A DNA stretch of 64,000 nt from Chitinophagaceae bacterium (GCA_016721385.1 JADKIE010000008.1:128609-192608); one strand, 5' to 3'; counted from the first letter of the stretch, positions 43,060 through 52,673 are shown. Made by a program: numbers and translations. Notes: generated by a model from the letters alone, not told the origin.

Positions 43060-43676
43060 ATGGTTAAATTAAAGAAAGACAACTCTGCAGAGCAAAAAAT
43101 TTTAGCCGCTGCAAAAAAAGTATTTACAACCAAAGGCATGGCAGGAGCTAGGATGCAGGATATTGCCGATGAGGCAGGCATTAACAAAGCATTACTGCAT
43201 TATTATTTTAGAGATAAGGACAGATTATTTGAGGTTGTATTTTTAGAAGAAGCCCAAAGATTCTTCCCTAAAATAAACTCAATATTTCAGGCAGATGTGC
43301 CGCTTTTGAAAAACTAGAAAATTTTGTGAACGAGTATATAGATGAAATGCTCCAAAACCCTTATTTACCCTGGTTTGTTTTTAATGAGATGCATAGAGAC
43401 CCGGAGCAGTTTATGTATAAAATATGGGGTAAAGAAAACCTCCCTAACCCTTCAAAATTTTTGGAGCAAATGCAAAAGGAAGTAAAAAAGGGGACAATAA
43501 AAAAAATAGACCCGATGCATTTGTTGATGAATATTTTATCAATGACCATCTTTCCGTTTGTTGCAAAGCCAATGCTTACACGTAATATGCAATTGAGCGA
43601 AACACAGTTTAAAAAAGTTATGGAGCAGCGCCGGAAAGAAGTACCCAAATTTATTATAGATGCTATAAAAAAATAA
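43060..43676 (+). CDS. TetR-family repressor of the exporter operon, one frameshift
   Basis: I start at 43060 (MVKLKKDNSAEQK), because an upstream in-frame start would lie inside the -7 box and operator. The N-terminal helix-turn-helix is typical (ILAAAKKVFTTKGMAGARMQDIADEAGINKALLHYYF in family terms, residues about 10-50). A break near 43290-43300 ends the first frame at PLLKN. Corrected, it continues AFEKLENFVNEYIDEM into the second half (LPWFVFNEMHRDPEQF). Restored length 205. It corresponds to CecR in the E. coli ybhGFSR unit. The inducer is unknown. Confidence 0.88.
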
Positions 43677-43680
43677 TTGT

Positions 43681-44946
43681 ATGAAGCATATTCTGATTTC
43701 ATTGTTATTGCTGCCCTTTATATTACATGCACAGCAAAACAATACGCTAAGCTTAACTAAAGCCTATGAGTTGGCTATACAAAATTACCCATTGGTAAAG
43801 CAAAGAGATTTGTTAAAACAAACCGCAGATATCAACATCAATAATTTAAGCAAAAATTTTTTGCCGCAGTTTAACATAAGTGGGCAAGCTACTTATCAAT
43901 CAGATGTTACGCAAGTTAAAATACCATTACCAGGCGTAACTATTACTCCACCATCAAAAGATCAGTATAAAATATTGGCAGATATAAATCAACTTATTTA
44001 CGATGGCGGTGCAGTTACTGAGCAAAAGAAAATTTTACAATTAAATGATGCTGCCGAGCAACAAAAAATTGAAGTGGAATTGTATAAATTAAAAGAAAGA
44101 GTTAATCAACTTTATCTTGGGGTTTTGTTTTTAGATGAACAATTAAAGCAGACAGATTTAATAAAAAAAGATATTAATAATGGTATTAAAAAAACAGAAG
44201 CTTTAGTAAACAACGGTGTCGCCTTTCGTTCAAGCGTAAATGTGTTAAAGGCCGAGTTGCTAAAGGCAGAGCAAAGGACTATTGAAGTAAAAACCTCCCG
44301 AAAAGGATTGATTGATGTATTGAGTTTATTTATTAATGCGCCTTTGGCAGAAAATGTACAACTGCAAAAACCTGTTATAGAAATTGAAATTCCTGACAAT
44401 GATATCAAAAGGCCCGAAATAAAATTGTTTGACACACAAGAAAAATTATTAAACGGGCAATATAAATTGATAGATGCCCGTAATAAACCAAAAGCCAGTG
44501 CTTTTTTACAAAGTGGTTACGGTAAGCCGGGGCTTAATCTTTTTAAAAATGAGTTTGCTTTTTTTTATATAACAGGTGTTCGCCTTAACTGGAATTTTGG
44601 AAATTTATATACTAGGAAAAACGACAGGCAGTTAATAGATATTAATAAAAAAACGATTGACGTACAAAAAAACATGTTTTTATTAAATACAAGTGCAGCA
44701 TTGAAACAGCAATTATCGGAAATAGATAAATTAAAACAATTAATAAATACGGATAATGAAATTATAGATTTAAGAATAAAAGTTAAAGTAGCAGCAAAAG
44801 CACAATTAGAAAATGCGGTAATAACTGCCAACGATTATTTACGTGAAATAAATGCCGAAGATCAGGCAAGGCAAAGCTTAATAACGCATGAGGTACAATT
44901 ACTGCAAGCACAAATTAATTATCAGACAATTTTAGGAAAACAATAA
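43681..44946 (+). CDS. TolC-family outer-membrane efflux protein
   Basis: The 421-residue protein has signal peptide MKHILISLLLLPFILHAQQ and two structural repeats of long helices and strands typical of the OEP family (LSLTKAYELAIQNYPLVKQR, then LNGQYKLIDARNKPKASAFLQ). It forms the outer-membrane duct for the exporter. It starts 4 bases after the regulator's stop and 9 bases before the HlyD gene, so it is co-transcribed. E. coli ybhGFSR lacks its own TolC gene. Confidence 0.92.
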   Translation: MKHILISLLLLPFILHAQQNNTLSLTKAYELAIQNYPLVKQRDLLKQTADININNLSKNFLPQFNISGQATYQSDVTQVKIPLPGVTITPPSKDQYKILADINQLIYDGGAVTEQKKILQLNDAAEQQKIEVELYKLKERVNQLYLGVLFLDEQLKQTDLIKKDINNGIKKTEALVNNGVAFRSSVNVLKAELLKAEQRTIEVKTSRKGLIDVLSLFINAPLAENVQLQKPVIEIEIPDNDIKRPEIKLFDTQEKLLNGQYKLIDARNKPKASAFLQSGYGKPGLNLFKNEFAFFYITGVRLNWNFGNLYTRKNDRQLIDINKKTIDVQKNMFLLNTSAALKQQLSEIDKLKQLINTDNEIIDLRIKVKVAAKAQLENAVITANDYLREINAEDQARQSLITHEVQLLQAQINYQTILGKQ

Positions 44947-44955
44947 ATAAAAATT

Positions 44956-45894
44956 ATGAAGCGTTTACATTTTATCATTGTTGTAACAGCGGTTGCAATT
45001 TTAGCCGGTTGTAAAAATGGCATAACTAATTCCGATGCATCGGGTACATTTGAAGCAGATGAAGTTATTGTATCATCTGAGCTATCGGGCAAGTTATTGA
45101 TGTTTAATGTACAGGAAGGTCAGCAATTAATTAAGGATAGCGTTATTGGAATTGTAGACGCAAAAAACATTTCGTTACAGCAAGAGCAGGTAGAAGCAAG
45201 TATAAATGCATTAAACGAAAAAACAGCAAATGTTGCACCACAAATACAATTGCTGCAAAATCAGTTAGCTGTGCAGCAATCGCAACTTAATAATTTGCAA
45301 CACGAAAAAGAACGAATTGAAAATCTCATTAAAGCAGACGCTGCTACGGGTAAACAGTTGGATGATATGAATGCCCAAATTGATGTGGCTCGTAAGCAGT
45401 TAGCAGTTACACAACAACAAATAAATGTGCAGCGTAATAATGTATCTACTCAAAACAAAACTATTTTAAGCGAAGCTAATCCGTTAAAAAAACGAGTTGC
45501 TCAATTGGCAGATCAGGCGCAACGGGCAAATATTAATAACCCAACTACCGGAACGGTTATTACAAAATATGCCGAGCAAGGTGAAATTACATCTGCCGGA
45601 AAAGCATTGTATAAAATTGCCGATTTATCATCCTTAAATTTAAGAGCATATATTACCGGTGTGCAATTACCACAAATAAAACTTGGCCAAACAGTTAAAG
45701 TGTTAATTGATGATGGCGCAAAAAAGTATAAGGAATATGCAGGTACAATTACATGGGTTTCGGACAAAGCAGAGTTTACACCAAAAACAATTCAAACAAA
45801 AGAGGAGAGAGCAAATTTGGTTTATGCCATCAAAGTAAAAGTAAAGAATGACGGGTACTTAAAAATAGGAATGTACGGAGAAGTTAAATTTTAA
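44956..45894 (+). CDS. HlyD-family periplasmic adaptor, lipoprotein form
   Basis: The 312-residue adaptor joins the ABC permease to TolC. It has a lipobox (AVAILAGC), so it is lipid-anchored rather than held by a membrane helix. A split lipoyl domain (SGKLLMFNVQEGQQLIKDSVIG) frames a long coiled coil (LNEKTANVAPQIQLLQNQL). A beta-barrel part follows (TGTVITKYAEQGEITSAG, LRAYITGVQLPQIKLGQ). It is the counterpart of YbhG. The next gene starts 3 bases later. Confidence 0.92.
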   Translation: MKRLHFIIVVTAVAILAGCKNGITNSDASGTFEADEVIVSSELSGKLLMFNVQEGQQLIKDSVIGIVDAKNISLQQEQVEASINALNEKTANVAPQIQLLQNQLAVQQSQLNNLQHEKERIENLIKADAATGKQLDDMNAQIDVARKQLAVTQQQINVQRNNVSTQNKTILSEANPLKKRVAQLADQAQRANINNPTTGTVITKYAEQGEITSAGKALYKIADLSSLNLRAYITGVQLPQIKLGQTVKVLIDDGAKKYKEYAGTITWVSDKAEFTPKTIQTKEERANLVYAIKVKVKNDGYLKIGMYGEVKF

Positions 45895-45897
45895 CAA

Positions 45898-46812
45898 ATG
45901 CAGGCAATAATTATTGAAAATATTATTAAAACGTATGGTAAAAGCAAAGATGTAATGGCATTAAATAATATTTCATTTAATGTACAAAAAGGGGAGTTGT
46001 TTGGAATAATAGGGCCTGATGGTGCCGGTAAAACTTCTTTATTTAGAATACTTACAACTTTGTTATTGGCAGATAGTGGCAAAGCAACGGTTGATGGTTT
46101 TGATGTTGTAAAAGCGTATAAGCAAATACGCAAAATAGTTGGTTATATGTCTGGTCGGTTTTCTTTATATCCCGATTTATCGGTAGAAGAAAATCTTAAT
46201 TTTTTTGCAACAATTTTTAATACCAGCATCAAAGAAAACTACGATTTAATAAAAGATATTTATGTACAAATAGAACCTTTTAAAAACAGAAAAGCAGGCC
46301 AGCTTTCCGGAGGTATGAAGCAAAAACTGGCATTGAGTTGCGCTTTAATACATCGTCCGTCTGTGTTATTTTTAGATGAACCTACAACCGGGGTAGATGC
46401 CGTTTCACGTAAAGAGTTTTGGGAGATGCTCAAAGGATTAAAACAACAAGGAATTACCATACTTGTTTCTACACCATATATGGACGAAGCAGATTTGTGT
46501 GATAAAGTTGCATTAATGCAAAATGGAAAAATTCTTTCAATAGATACTCCTGGCGGTATAATAAATAATTTTTCAAACCCTTTATGGGCAGTTAAATCCT
46601 CTCAAATGTTTCATTTATTAAATGACATAACAAAGCAAGATTTTGTAAAAGATGTATATCCTTTTGGCGAATTTCATCATGTGGTTATGAAAGACAAATC
46701 GGGAGAAACATTGCTGAAAAATTTTGTGCAAATGCACCAGGAAGATAAAATGCAGATAAAAGAGCTAAAACCTAATATTGAAGATTGCTTTATAGCCTTA
46801 ATGAAAAATTGA
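45898..46812 (+). CDS. ABC transporter ATP-binding protein 1 (YbhF N-half-like)
   Basis: The 304-residue ATPase has Walker A GPDGAGKT (39-46), signature LSGGM (136-140) and Walker B LFLDE (157-161). The H-loop reads VSTPYMDEA with Pro (193) where the switch His normally stands. The GPDGAGKT variant is also typical of the first half of E. coli YbhF. In E. coli both ATPases are one protein; here they are two genes 1 base apart. A C-terminal domain of about 80 residues follows. Confidence 0.92.
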   Translation: MQAIIIENIIKTYGKSKDVMALNNISFNVQKGELFGIIGPDGAGKTSLFRILTTLLLADSGKATVDGFDVVKAYKQIRKIVGYMSGRFSLYPDLSVEENLNFFATIFNTSIKENYDLIKDIYVQIEPFKNRKAGQLSGGMKQKLALSCALIHRPSVLFLDEPTTGVDAVSRKEFWEMLKGLKQQGITILVSTPYMDEADLCDKVALMQNGKILSIDTPGGIINNFSNPLWAVKSSQMFHLLNDITKQDFVKDVYPFGEFHHVVMKDKSGETLLKNFVQMHQEDKMQIKELKPNIEDCFIALMKN

Positions 46813-46813
46813 A

Positions 46814-47593
46814 ATGAATAATAATTACGCCATAACAGCAAATAATTTAACCAAACGCTTTGGCGATTTTGTTGCTGTAGATAATATCAGTTTTGAAGTA
46901 AGTAAAGGCGAAATATTTGGATTTTTGGGAGCCAACGGTGCAGGTAAAACAACAGCCATGCGTATGCTTTGCGGCCTGTCGCTTCCATCATCCGGAACTG
47001 CAACGGTAGCAGGTTTTGATGTGTACAAACAAAATGAAAAAATAAAAAGAAGCATCGGTTACATGAGCCAAAAATTTTCGCTGTACGATGATTTAACGGT
47101 AAAAGAAAATATGCAGTTTTATGGAGGTATTTATGGCAAGAGTGATGCATTTATAATAAAGAAAACAGCTTTTATTCTTAATCATCTTCATTTAGAAAAA
47201 GAAGCCAATGTGCTGGTTAAGGCTTTGCCTTTGGGCTGGAAGCAAAAACTTGCATTTTCGGGTGCAATCTTTCACGAGCCCGAAATTGTTTTTTTAGACG
47301 AGCCTACCGGCGGCGTTGATCCGGTAACACGTAGAGAGTTTTGGAATATGATTTATCAGGCATCAGATTTGGGCATTACCATTTTTGTTACCACACACTA
47401 TATGGATGAAGCAGAGTATTGTAACAGGGTAAGCATTATGGTTGATGGACGAATAGAGGCATTGGATACACCATCAAAATTAAAATCAACTTATAACGCG
47501 GCATCCATGGATGATGTGTTTTTAAAATTGGCTCGTAAAGCTGTAAGAGCCTGCAGATTAAATAACTGGCATGAAACAATTTTTAGCTTTTGA
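46814..47593 (+). CDS. ABC transporter ATP-binding protein 2 (YbhF C-half-like)
   Basis: The 259-residue partner ATPase has Walker A GANGAGKT, Walker B VFLDE and a normal H-loop (VTTHYMDEA, His 195). Its signature is LPLGW instead of LSGGQ. It is thus the mirror image of ATPase 1, see findings. The end after MDDVFLKLARK overlaps the permease start at 47571, so the last 20 residues may result from an indel. Confidence 0.9.
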   Translation: MNNNYAITANNLTKRFGDFVAVDNISFEVSKGEIFGFLGANGAGKTTAMRMLCGLSLPSSGTATVAGFDVYKQNEKIKRSIGYMSQKFSLYDDLTVKENMQFYGGIYGKSDAFIIKKTAFILNHLHLEKEANVLVKALPLGWKQKLAFSGAIFHEPEIVFLDEPTGGVDPVTRREFWNMIYQASDLGITIFVTTHYMDEAEYCNRVSIMVDGRIEALDTPSKLKSTYNAASMDDVFLKLARKAVRACRLNNWHETIFSF

Positions 47594-48673
47594 AAAAAGA
47601 ATTTTCATATATGGCGGGATAAACGAACCTTGTTTATTTTGCTCGGCATGCCTGTAGTGCAAATAGTAATTTTTGGGTTTGCATTAACCAACGAAGTTAA
47701 AAATGCAAAAATTGCAGTGCTGGATAATTCAAAAGACGAAGCAACAACTTCGCTAATTGCAGAGTTTAGCAACAGCAGATATTTTGATGTCGAAAAAAAC
47801 TTAGTATCGTATAATCAGGTGCAACAAGAATTTAAAAAGGGCAAAATAAAATTAGCCGTAATATTTCCACAAAATTTTAGCCGGGATTTGCAACATCTTA
47901 ATAAAGCACAGGTGCAATTAATTGCCGATGCATCTGATCCTAATGTTGCTAATACCTTAACTGCTTATGCAAATGCTATTATTGCAGATTATCAAAACAG
48001 CATAACCAATAATCGAAAACTTCCTTATACCATTAACACTGAAATGCGAATGTTGTATAATCCTCAGTTAAAAGGAGCCTACAATTTTGTGCCGGGTGTA
48101 ATGGCAATGGTGCTGTTGTTGGTTTGTACAATGATGACCGCTATAACCATAGTAAAAGAAAAGGAGATGGGTACAATGGAAATTATGTTGGTATCTCCCA
48201 TGCGGCCGCAAATTGTAGTAATTGCAAAGGCAGTTCCTTATTTGTTATTATCCATCGTAAATATTATTACCATTTTGTTGTTAAGTGTATTTGTTTTGGA
48301 GTTGCCCATAAATGGAAGCATTACTTTATTAATGCTGGAAAGTATTTTGTTTACGCTGGTTTCACTGTCTTTAGGGTTATTAATTTCAGCAGCTGTAGCA
48401 TCGCAGCAAACGGCTATGTTTATAAGTCTGGTAGCATTGTTTTTACCAACGGTTATGCTTAGTGGTTTTATGTTTCCTATCGAAAATATGCCATTACCAC
48501 TTCGTACGGTTTCAAACATTGTGCCGGCAAAATGGTATTACATCATTGTAAAATCTGTAATGATAAAAGGGCTTGGCATTAAGGATATTTGGAAAGAAAC
48601 GCTTGTGCTAACAGGTATGCTTATATTCTTTTTAACAATGGCAATCAAAAAATTTAAAATCAGGCTGGCTTGA
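47571..48673 (+). CDS. ABC-2 type permease 1 (YbhS-like), one frameshift
   Basis: I start at the ATG at 47571 (MKQFLAF), which is followed after an indel near 47592-47605 by HIWRDKRTLFILLGMPVVQIV. This gives 367 residues, the same size as permease 2. The topology is one N-terminal helix, a large outside domain (KIAVLDNSKDEATTSLIAEF), then five helices (AMVLLLVCTMMTAITIV, YLLLSIVNIITILLLSVF and others). The conserved EMGTMEIMLVSPMRP motif is typical. Exports an unknown small molecule. Confidence 0.9.
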
Positions 48674-49788
48674 GAACCATAAAATTTATATTACAAAAAG
48701 AGTTCAGGCAAATTTTCAGGGACGCATCTATCCTGAGAATGATTTTAATAATGCCCATCATACAATTGGTGGTATTACCCTGGGCAGCCGATTACGAAAT
48801 TAAAAACATTAAGCTGGCTGTTGTAGATCAGGATCGTTCCGAGTATTCACGCCAATTAATTAATAAAATTACGGCATCCGGCTATTTTAATCTTGCTCAT
48901 TATTCATCATCTTATAACGAAGCATTACATCAAATAGAAAGCGACAAGGCCGATTTAATATTACAAATACCTATTCAGTTTGAAAAAGAATTGGTGAAAG
49001 AAAACGAGGCAACATTGTTTATGGCAATGAATGCTATTAACGGTGTAAAAGCCAGCTTGGGCGGCACTTATTTACGAACCATCATCCAAAATTATAATAA
49101 AAATGTACGAACAGAGTGGATACAATTTCCAAGATTTAATCCCGAAACGCAAATTGAAATAGTATCATCCAGTTGGTATAATCCTTTAATGAATTACAAA
49201 TATTTTATGGTTCCGGGCATATTGGTAATTCTGCTTACATTAATAGGGATGAACCTTGCCTCAATCAACATTGTAAAAGAAAAAGAAATTGGTACTATCG
49301 AACAAATAAATGTAACACCAATAAAAAAATATCATTTTATAATTGGCAAACTTATTCCGTTTTGGGTAATGGGTTTGGTAGTATTAACAATAGGGATAAT
49401 AATTTCCAGGGTGTTTTATGGTATTATTCCCCTTGGTAGCTTTGTTACTATTTATGTATTTGCCGCCGTGTACTTATTAGCTTTGCTGGGCCTGGGTTTA
49501 TTAATATCCACTTATTCTGTAAATCAACAACAAGCCATGTTGCTTTCTTTTTTTATAATGATGATTTTTATTTTGCTTGGGGGGTTATATACATCCATTG
49601 ATAGTATGCCAGAGTGGGCAAAATGGATTACCCGTTTTAATCCGGTAACTTATTTTATTGAGGTAATGCGTATGGTGGTTTTAAAGGGGAGTTCTTTAAT
49701 AGATATAAAATATCATTTACTTAAAATGGTTGCATTTGCAGTTGTGTTTAATAGTTGGGCTATTTTTAGCTATAAAAAACGCTCTTAA
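48670..49788 (+). CDS. ABC-2 type permease 2 (YbhR-like)
   Basis: The 372-residue permease starts with TTG in a 4-base overlap (TTGA) with permease 1, a sign of translational coupling. Same topology: FRQIFRDASILRMILIMPII, an outside domain, then IVKEKEIGTIEQINVTPI and five helices. It forms the transmembrane heterodimer with permease 1. It is the last gene of the operon. Confidence 0.93.
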   Translation: MRTIKFILQKEFRQIFRDASILRMILIMPIIQLVVLPWAADYEIKNIKLAVVDQDRSEYSRQLINKITASGYFNLAHYSSSYNEALHQIESDKADLILQIPIQFEKELVKENEATLFMAMNAINGVKASLGGTYLRTIIQNYNKNVRTEWIQFPRFNPETQIEIVSSSWYNPLMNYKYFMVPGILVILLTLIGMNLASINIVKEKEIGTIEQINVTPIKKYHFIIGKLIPFWVMGLVVLTIGIIISRVFYGIIPLGSFVTIYVFAAVYLLALLGLGLLISTYSVNQQQAMLLSFFIMMIFILLGGLYTSIDSMPEWAKWITRFNPVTYFIEVMRMVVLKGSSLIDIKYHLLKMVAFAVVFNSWAIFSYKKRS

Positions 49789-49905
49789 TTTTTCATAATG
49801 ATAAAATAACATCTAATCCCACAAAAATCATATTTCTTTATGACAAAACTCTGCTTATAATATTTTGTATTACCCGATTTTTGCAGTAATAAAATATATA
49901 TAAAG

Positions 49906-51201
49906 ATGATTCACCCATTTAGTTATGTTCCGGCAAAAGAGGCTTTATCCATTATACAAAGCGGAATGCGAATATTTGTGCAGGGCGGCGTTTGTACACC
50001 AACGTATTTATTACATGAATTGGCAAAAGAAAAAGACAGGCTTCAAAATGTAGAAGTTGTTGCAATTACTTTAAAAAATGATATCGAAATAGATAAACCT
50101 GAGTATAGTAACGCATTCCATATTAATTCATTGTTTGTATCGGCACCCATACGCAATGCAGTTGCCGAGGGAAGAGCTGATTTTGTACCCGTTTTTTTAA
50201 GCGATATTCCCGATTTATTTAAAAATAAAATTTTAGAGTTAGATGTAGCCATTGTACAAGTATCTCCCCCGGATGTGCATGGATATTGCTCTTTAGGCCT
50301 TTCGGTAGATGTGGCCAGAGCTGCGGTAGATAGCGCCAAACAAATTATAGCCTTAATTAACCCCTCAATGCCACGTACCCATGGCGATGGTATGATACAT
50401 ACTGACAGGTTTGCTAAAATGGTGCTTCACCAATCTGCCTTACCCGAAGAAAGTTATAGCAGTAAAGTAGGCGAAACTGAAATGATCATTGGTAAAAACA
50501 TATCTAACCTAATTGACGATGGAAGTACGCTGCAAATGGGCATAGGTACTATACCCGATGCGGTTTTACGCTTTTTAAAAGGCCATAAAAATTTGGGAGT
50601 GCATACAGAAATGTTAAGCGATGGCATTATTGAACTGGTAGAAAAAGATGTAATAAATAATAAACACAAAGCTATTCATCCCAATAAAAGTGTAACATCT
50701 TTTGCATTGGGTACACAAAAATTATATCAATATGTAAATGATAATCCATCTTTTGCATTTTTAGATATAGATTATGTAAACGATCCACATGTAATACGGC
50801 GTAACCCAAAAGTAGTTGCCATAAACAGCGCCATAGAGGTTGATTTAACCGGACAGGTTTGTGCCGATAGTATAGGTCAATTACAGTTTAGCGGCATTGG
50901 CGGCCAAATGGATTTTATGAGAGGTGCGGCATTAAGCAATGGAGGTAAACCCATTATTGCATTAAACAGTCGTACCAATAAAGGCATTGCCCGTATTGTA
51001 CCGCATTTAAAAGAAGGAGCCGGTGTAGTAACTACCCGTGGCCATGTGCATTACGTGGTTACCGAATACGGCGTGGCGTATTTGTTTGGCAAAAATTTAC
51101 GCCAAAGGGCAAAAGAGCTAATAAATATTGCACATCCCGACGACAGAGATATGTTAATAAAATATTGTTTTGACAGGTTTAAGATTTTTTTAATGGACTA
51201 G
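49906..51201 (+). CDS. acetyl-CoA hydrolase/transferase family protein
   Basis: The 431-residue enzyme moves CoA between acetate (or butyrate/4-hydroxybutyrate) and another acid. The catalytic Glu is in GVHTEMLSDG. The CoA-binding loops GIGTIPDAVL and GIGGQMDFMRGA are clear, as is RGHVHYVVTEYGVA. The frame is intact. The substrate cannot be told from sequence; the 4-hydroxybutyrate CoA-transferase-like subgroup fits best. Confidence 0.9.
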   Translation: MIHPFSYVPAKEALSIIQSGMRIFVQGGVCTPTYLLHELAKEKDRLQNVEVVAITLKNDIEIDKPEYSNAFHINSLFVSAPIRNAVAEGRADFVPVFLSDIPDLFKNKILELDVAIVQVSPPDVHGYCSLGLSVDVARAAVDSAKQIIALINPSMPRTHGDGMIHTDRFAKMVLHQSALPEESYSSKVGETEMIIGKNISNLIDDGSTLQMGIGTIPDAVLRFLKGHKNLGVHTEMLSDGIIELVEKDVINNKHKAIHPNKSVTSFALGTQKLYQYVNDNPSFAFLDIDYVNDPHVIRRNPKVVAINSAIEVDLTGQVCADSIGQLQFSGIGGQMDFMRGAALSNGGKPIIALNSRTNKGIARIVPHLKEGAGVVTTRGHVHYVVTEYGVAYLFGKNLRQRAKELINIAHPDDRDMLIKYCFDRFKIFLMD

Positions 51202-51251
51202 CGCATACTCTCAAAAAAATTGTTATATTGCTACATCTAAAACAATTGCAT

Positions 51252-51659
51252 ATGATAAAATTTCATGAAATTAAAGTAGGCGATTATGTAATAGCTGATA
51301 ACGATGGCGATAAACAGCAAGGCGAAGTAACCAACCTAAACAGAGACGAAAAACAAGTATGTGTTGATACAGGGGTTCAGGAATTCTGGTATAGCCCCGG
51401 TCAATTAAGCGCCATACCATTAGATGATGCCCAGTTAGAAAGATTAAAATTTACGCATCAGGAAAATGAAGACGGCACAGTAAAATACATGAAAGGCGCA
51501 TTTAGGATGATTGCCCCCCAAAAAGGCGACCTCAGTAAACTTGAAATTTGGTACCGGGATGAAAAAAGGCATATAATGGAACCACTTAATGTACATAACC
51601 TGCAAAATCACTTTTACGAAATGACAAAAGTGCATTTAAACGAAGAGGATTTTAGTTAA
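51252..51659 (+). CDS. conserved hypothetical protein
   Basis: I start at MIKFHEIKVGDYVIADNDGDK (51252). The first 60 residues resemble a small SH3-like or KOW-like barrel (GEVTNLNRDEKQVCVDTG). The rest (KLEIWYRDEKRHIMEPLNVHNL) has no motif I know. 135 residues, soluble, ended by a good terminator. It stands where secY and map are often found upstream of infA. Confidence 0.75.
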   Translation: MIKFHEIKVGDYVIADNDGDKQQGEVTNLNRDEKQVCVDTGVQEFWYSPGQLSAIPLDDAQLERLKFTHQENEDGTVKYMKGAFRMIAPQKGDLSKLEIWYRDEKRHIMEPLNVHNLQNHFYEMTKVHLNEEDFS

Positions 51660-51682
51660 ATTGTTATTTATCAATATATTAG

Positions 51683-51707
51683 AGCTACTTTTTAGTAGCT
51701 TTTTTTA
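51683..51707 (+). terminator. terminator before the ribosomal operon
   Basis: AGCTACT pairs with AGTAGCT around TTTT, followed by seven T. It separates the hypothetical gene from infA. Confidence 0.88.
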
Positions 51708-51845
51708 TTTTTTGTAAATGGCACAATCAAACAAAATTAACTGCTTTTAGAAGCCTCAAAGCATTTTTATAGCCGTTTTTCCCCATTATTATTGATTTTG
51801 TGGGCAAAAGCCTTAGTTTTTTTAGTAATATTCAAAATTTACTCT

Positions 51846-51853
51846 TACCTTTG
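51846..51853 (+). promoter_or_regulatory. -7 promoter box upstream of infA
   Basis: TACCTTTG fits TAnnTTTG and lies 13 bases before the infA start. No clear TTTG lies at the proper distance upstream. The preceding terminator supports a promoter here. Confidence 0.5.
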
Positions 51854-51866
51854 CCGTCCGAAAATT

Positions 51867-52085
51867 ATGGCTAAACAAGCACTTATTAAACAAGATGGTT
51901 CCGTAGTAGAGTCTTTAAGCAATGCTATGTTTAAAGTAAAACTAGAAAATGGCCACGAAATATTAGCTACAATTTCCGGAAAAATGCGAATGCATTACAT
52001 ACGTATTTTACCAGGCGATAAAGTAGGTATTGAAATGAGTCCGTACGATTTAACCAGAGGAAGAATAATATTTAGATATAAATAA
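51867..52085 (+). CDS. infA: translation initiation factor IF-1
   Basis: The 72-residue OB-fold protein starts at MAKQALIKQDGSVVE (51867); an upstream in-frame ATG at 51792 adds a hydrophobic extension and is rejected. It has the usual LENGHEILATISGKMR and LTRGRIIFRYK motifs. It binds the 30S A site during initiation. First gene of the alpha operon here. Confidence 0.97.
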   Translation: MAKQALIKQDGSVVESLSNAMFKVKLENGHEILATISGKMRMHYIRILPGDKVGIEMSPYDLTRGRIIFRYK

Positions 52086-52091
52086 ACAACA

Positions 52092-52208
52092 ATGAAAGTA
52101 AGAACGTCAATTAAAAAGCGTAGTGCCGATTGTAAAATCGTACGTCGTAAAGGCAGATTATACGTAATCAACAAAAAAAATCCTCGTTTTAAACAAAAGC
52201 AAGGGTAA
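52092..52208 (+). CDS. rpmJ: 50S ribosomal protein L36
   Basis: A 38-residue basic protein read by eye: begins MKVRTSIKKRSADCKIV and ends NPRFKQKQG. Only one of the usual zinc ligands is visible (Cys 14); the site that normally has CxxC-Cx12H reads DCKIVRRKG, so this is the zinc-free type. It starts 6 bases after infA. Confidence 0.95.
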   Translation: MKVRTSIKKRSADCKIVRRKGRLYVINKKNPRFKQKQG

Positions 52209-52295
52209 TTATTGGATAGGTAAGATTTAGATATTGAATATTTAACCCTTACACACTCAATCAACAAATAGTAAATAATAAATATTAAATAAAAT

Positions 52296-52673
52296 ATGGC
52301 TCGTATTGCCGGTATAGATTTACCAAAAAATAAAAGAGGCGAAATCGGACTTACCTATATCTATGGTATTGGCCCGTCTACAGCTAAATACATTTTAACT
52401 AAAGCAGGTATTGATACAAGTAAAAAAGTTAATCAATGGAATGATGATGAGCAAACTGCCATCCGTAACATTATTAACAACGAGTTTAAAACCGAAGGTG
52501 CTTTACGTAGCGAAACGCAAATGAACATTAAGCGTTTGTTGGATATTGCCTGTTACCGTGGTTTACGTCATCGTAAAGGATTGCCTTTACGTGGCCAACG
52601 TACACGTACCAACAGCCGTACTCGTAAGGGTAAGCGTAAAACAGTTGCAGGTAAAAAGAAAGTAACTAAGTAA
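52296..52673 (+). CDS. rpsM: 30S ribosomal protein S13
   Basis: 125 residues of the S13 family (MARIAGIDLPKNKRGEIGL, RGLRHRKGLPLRGQRTRTN, basic tail TRKGKRKTVAGKKK). It sits in the head of the 30S subunit and contacts the P-site tRNA. Second ribosomal gene after rpmJ. Confidence 0.98.
   Translation: MARIAGIDLPKNKRGEIGLTYIYGIGPSTAKYILTKAGIDTSKKVNQWNDDEQTAIRNIINNEFKTEGALRSETQMNIKRLLDIACYRGLRHRKGLPLRGQRTRTNSRTRKGKRKTVAGKKKVTK

Noticed and set aside
51792..51866. Upstream start for infA
   Set aside because: It would add a hydrophobic tail to a very conserved protein and covers the -7 box.
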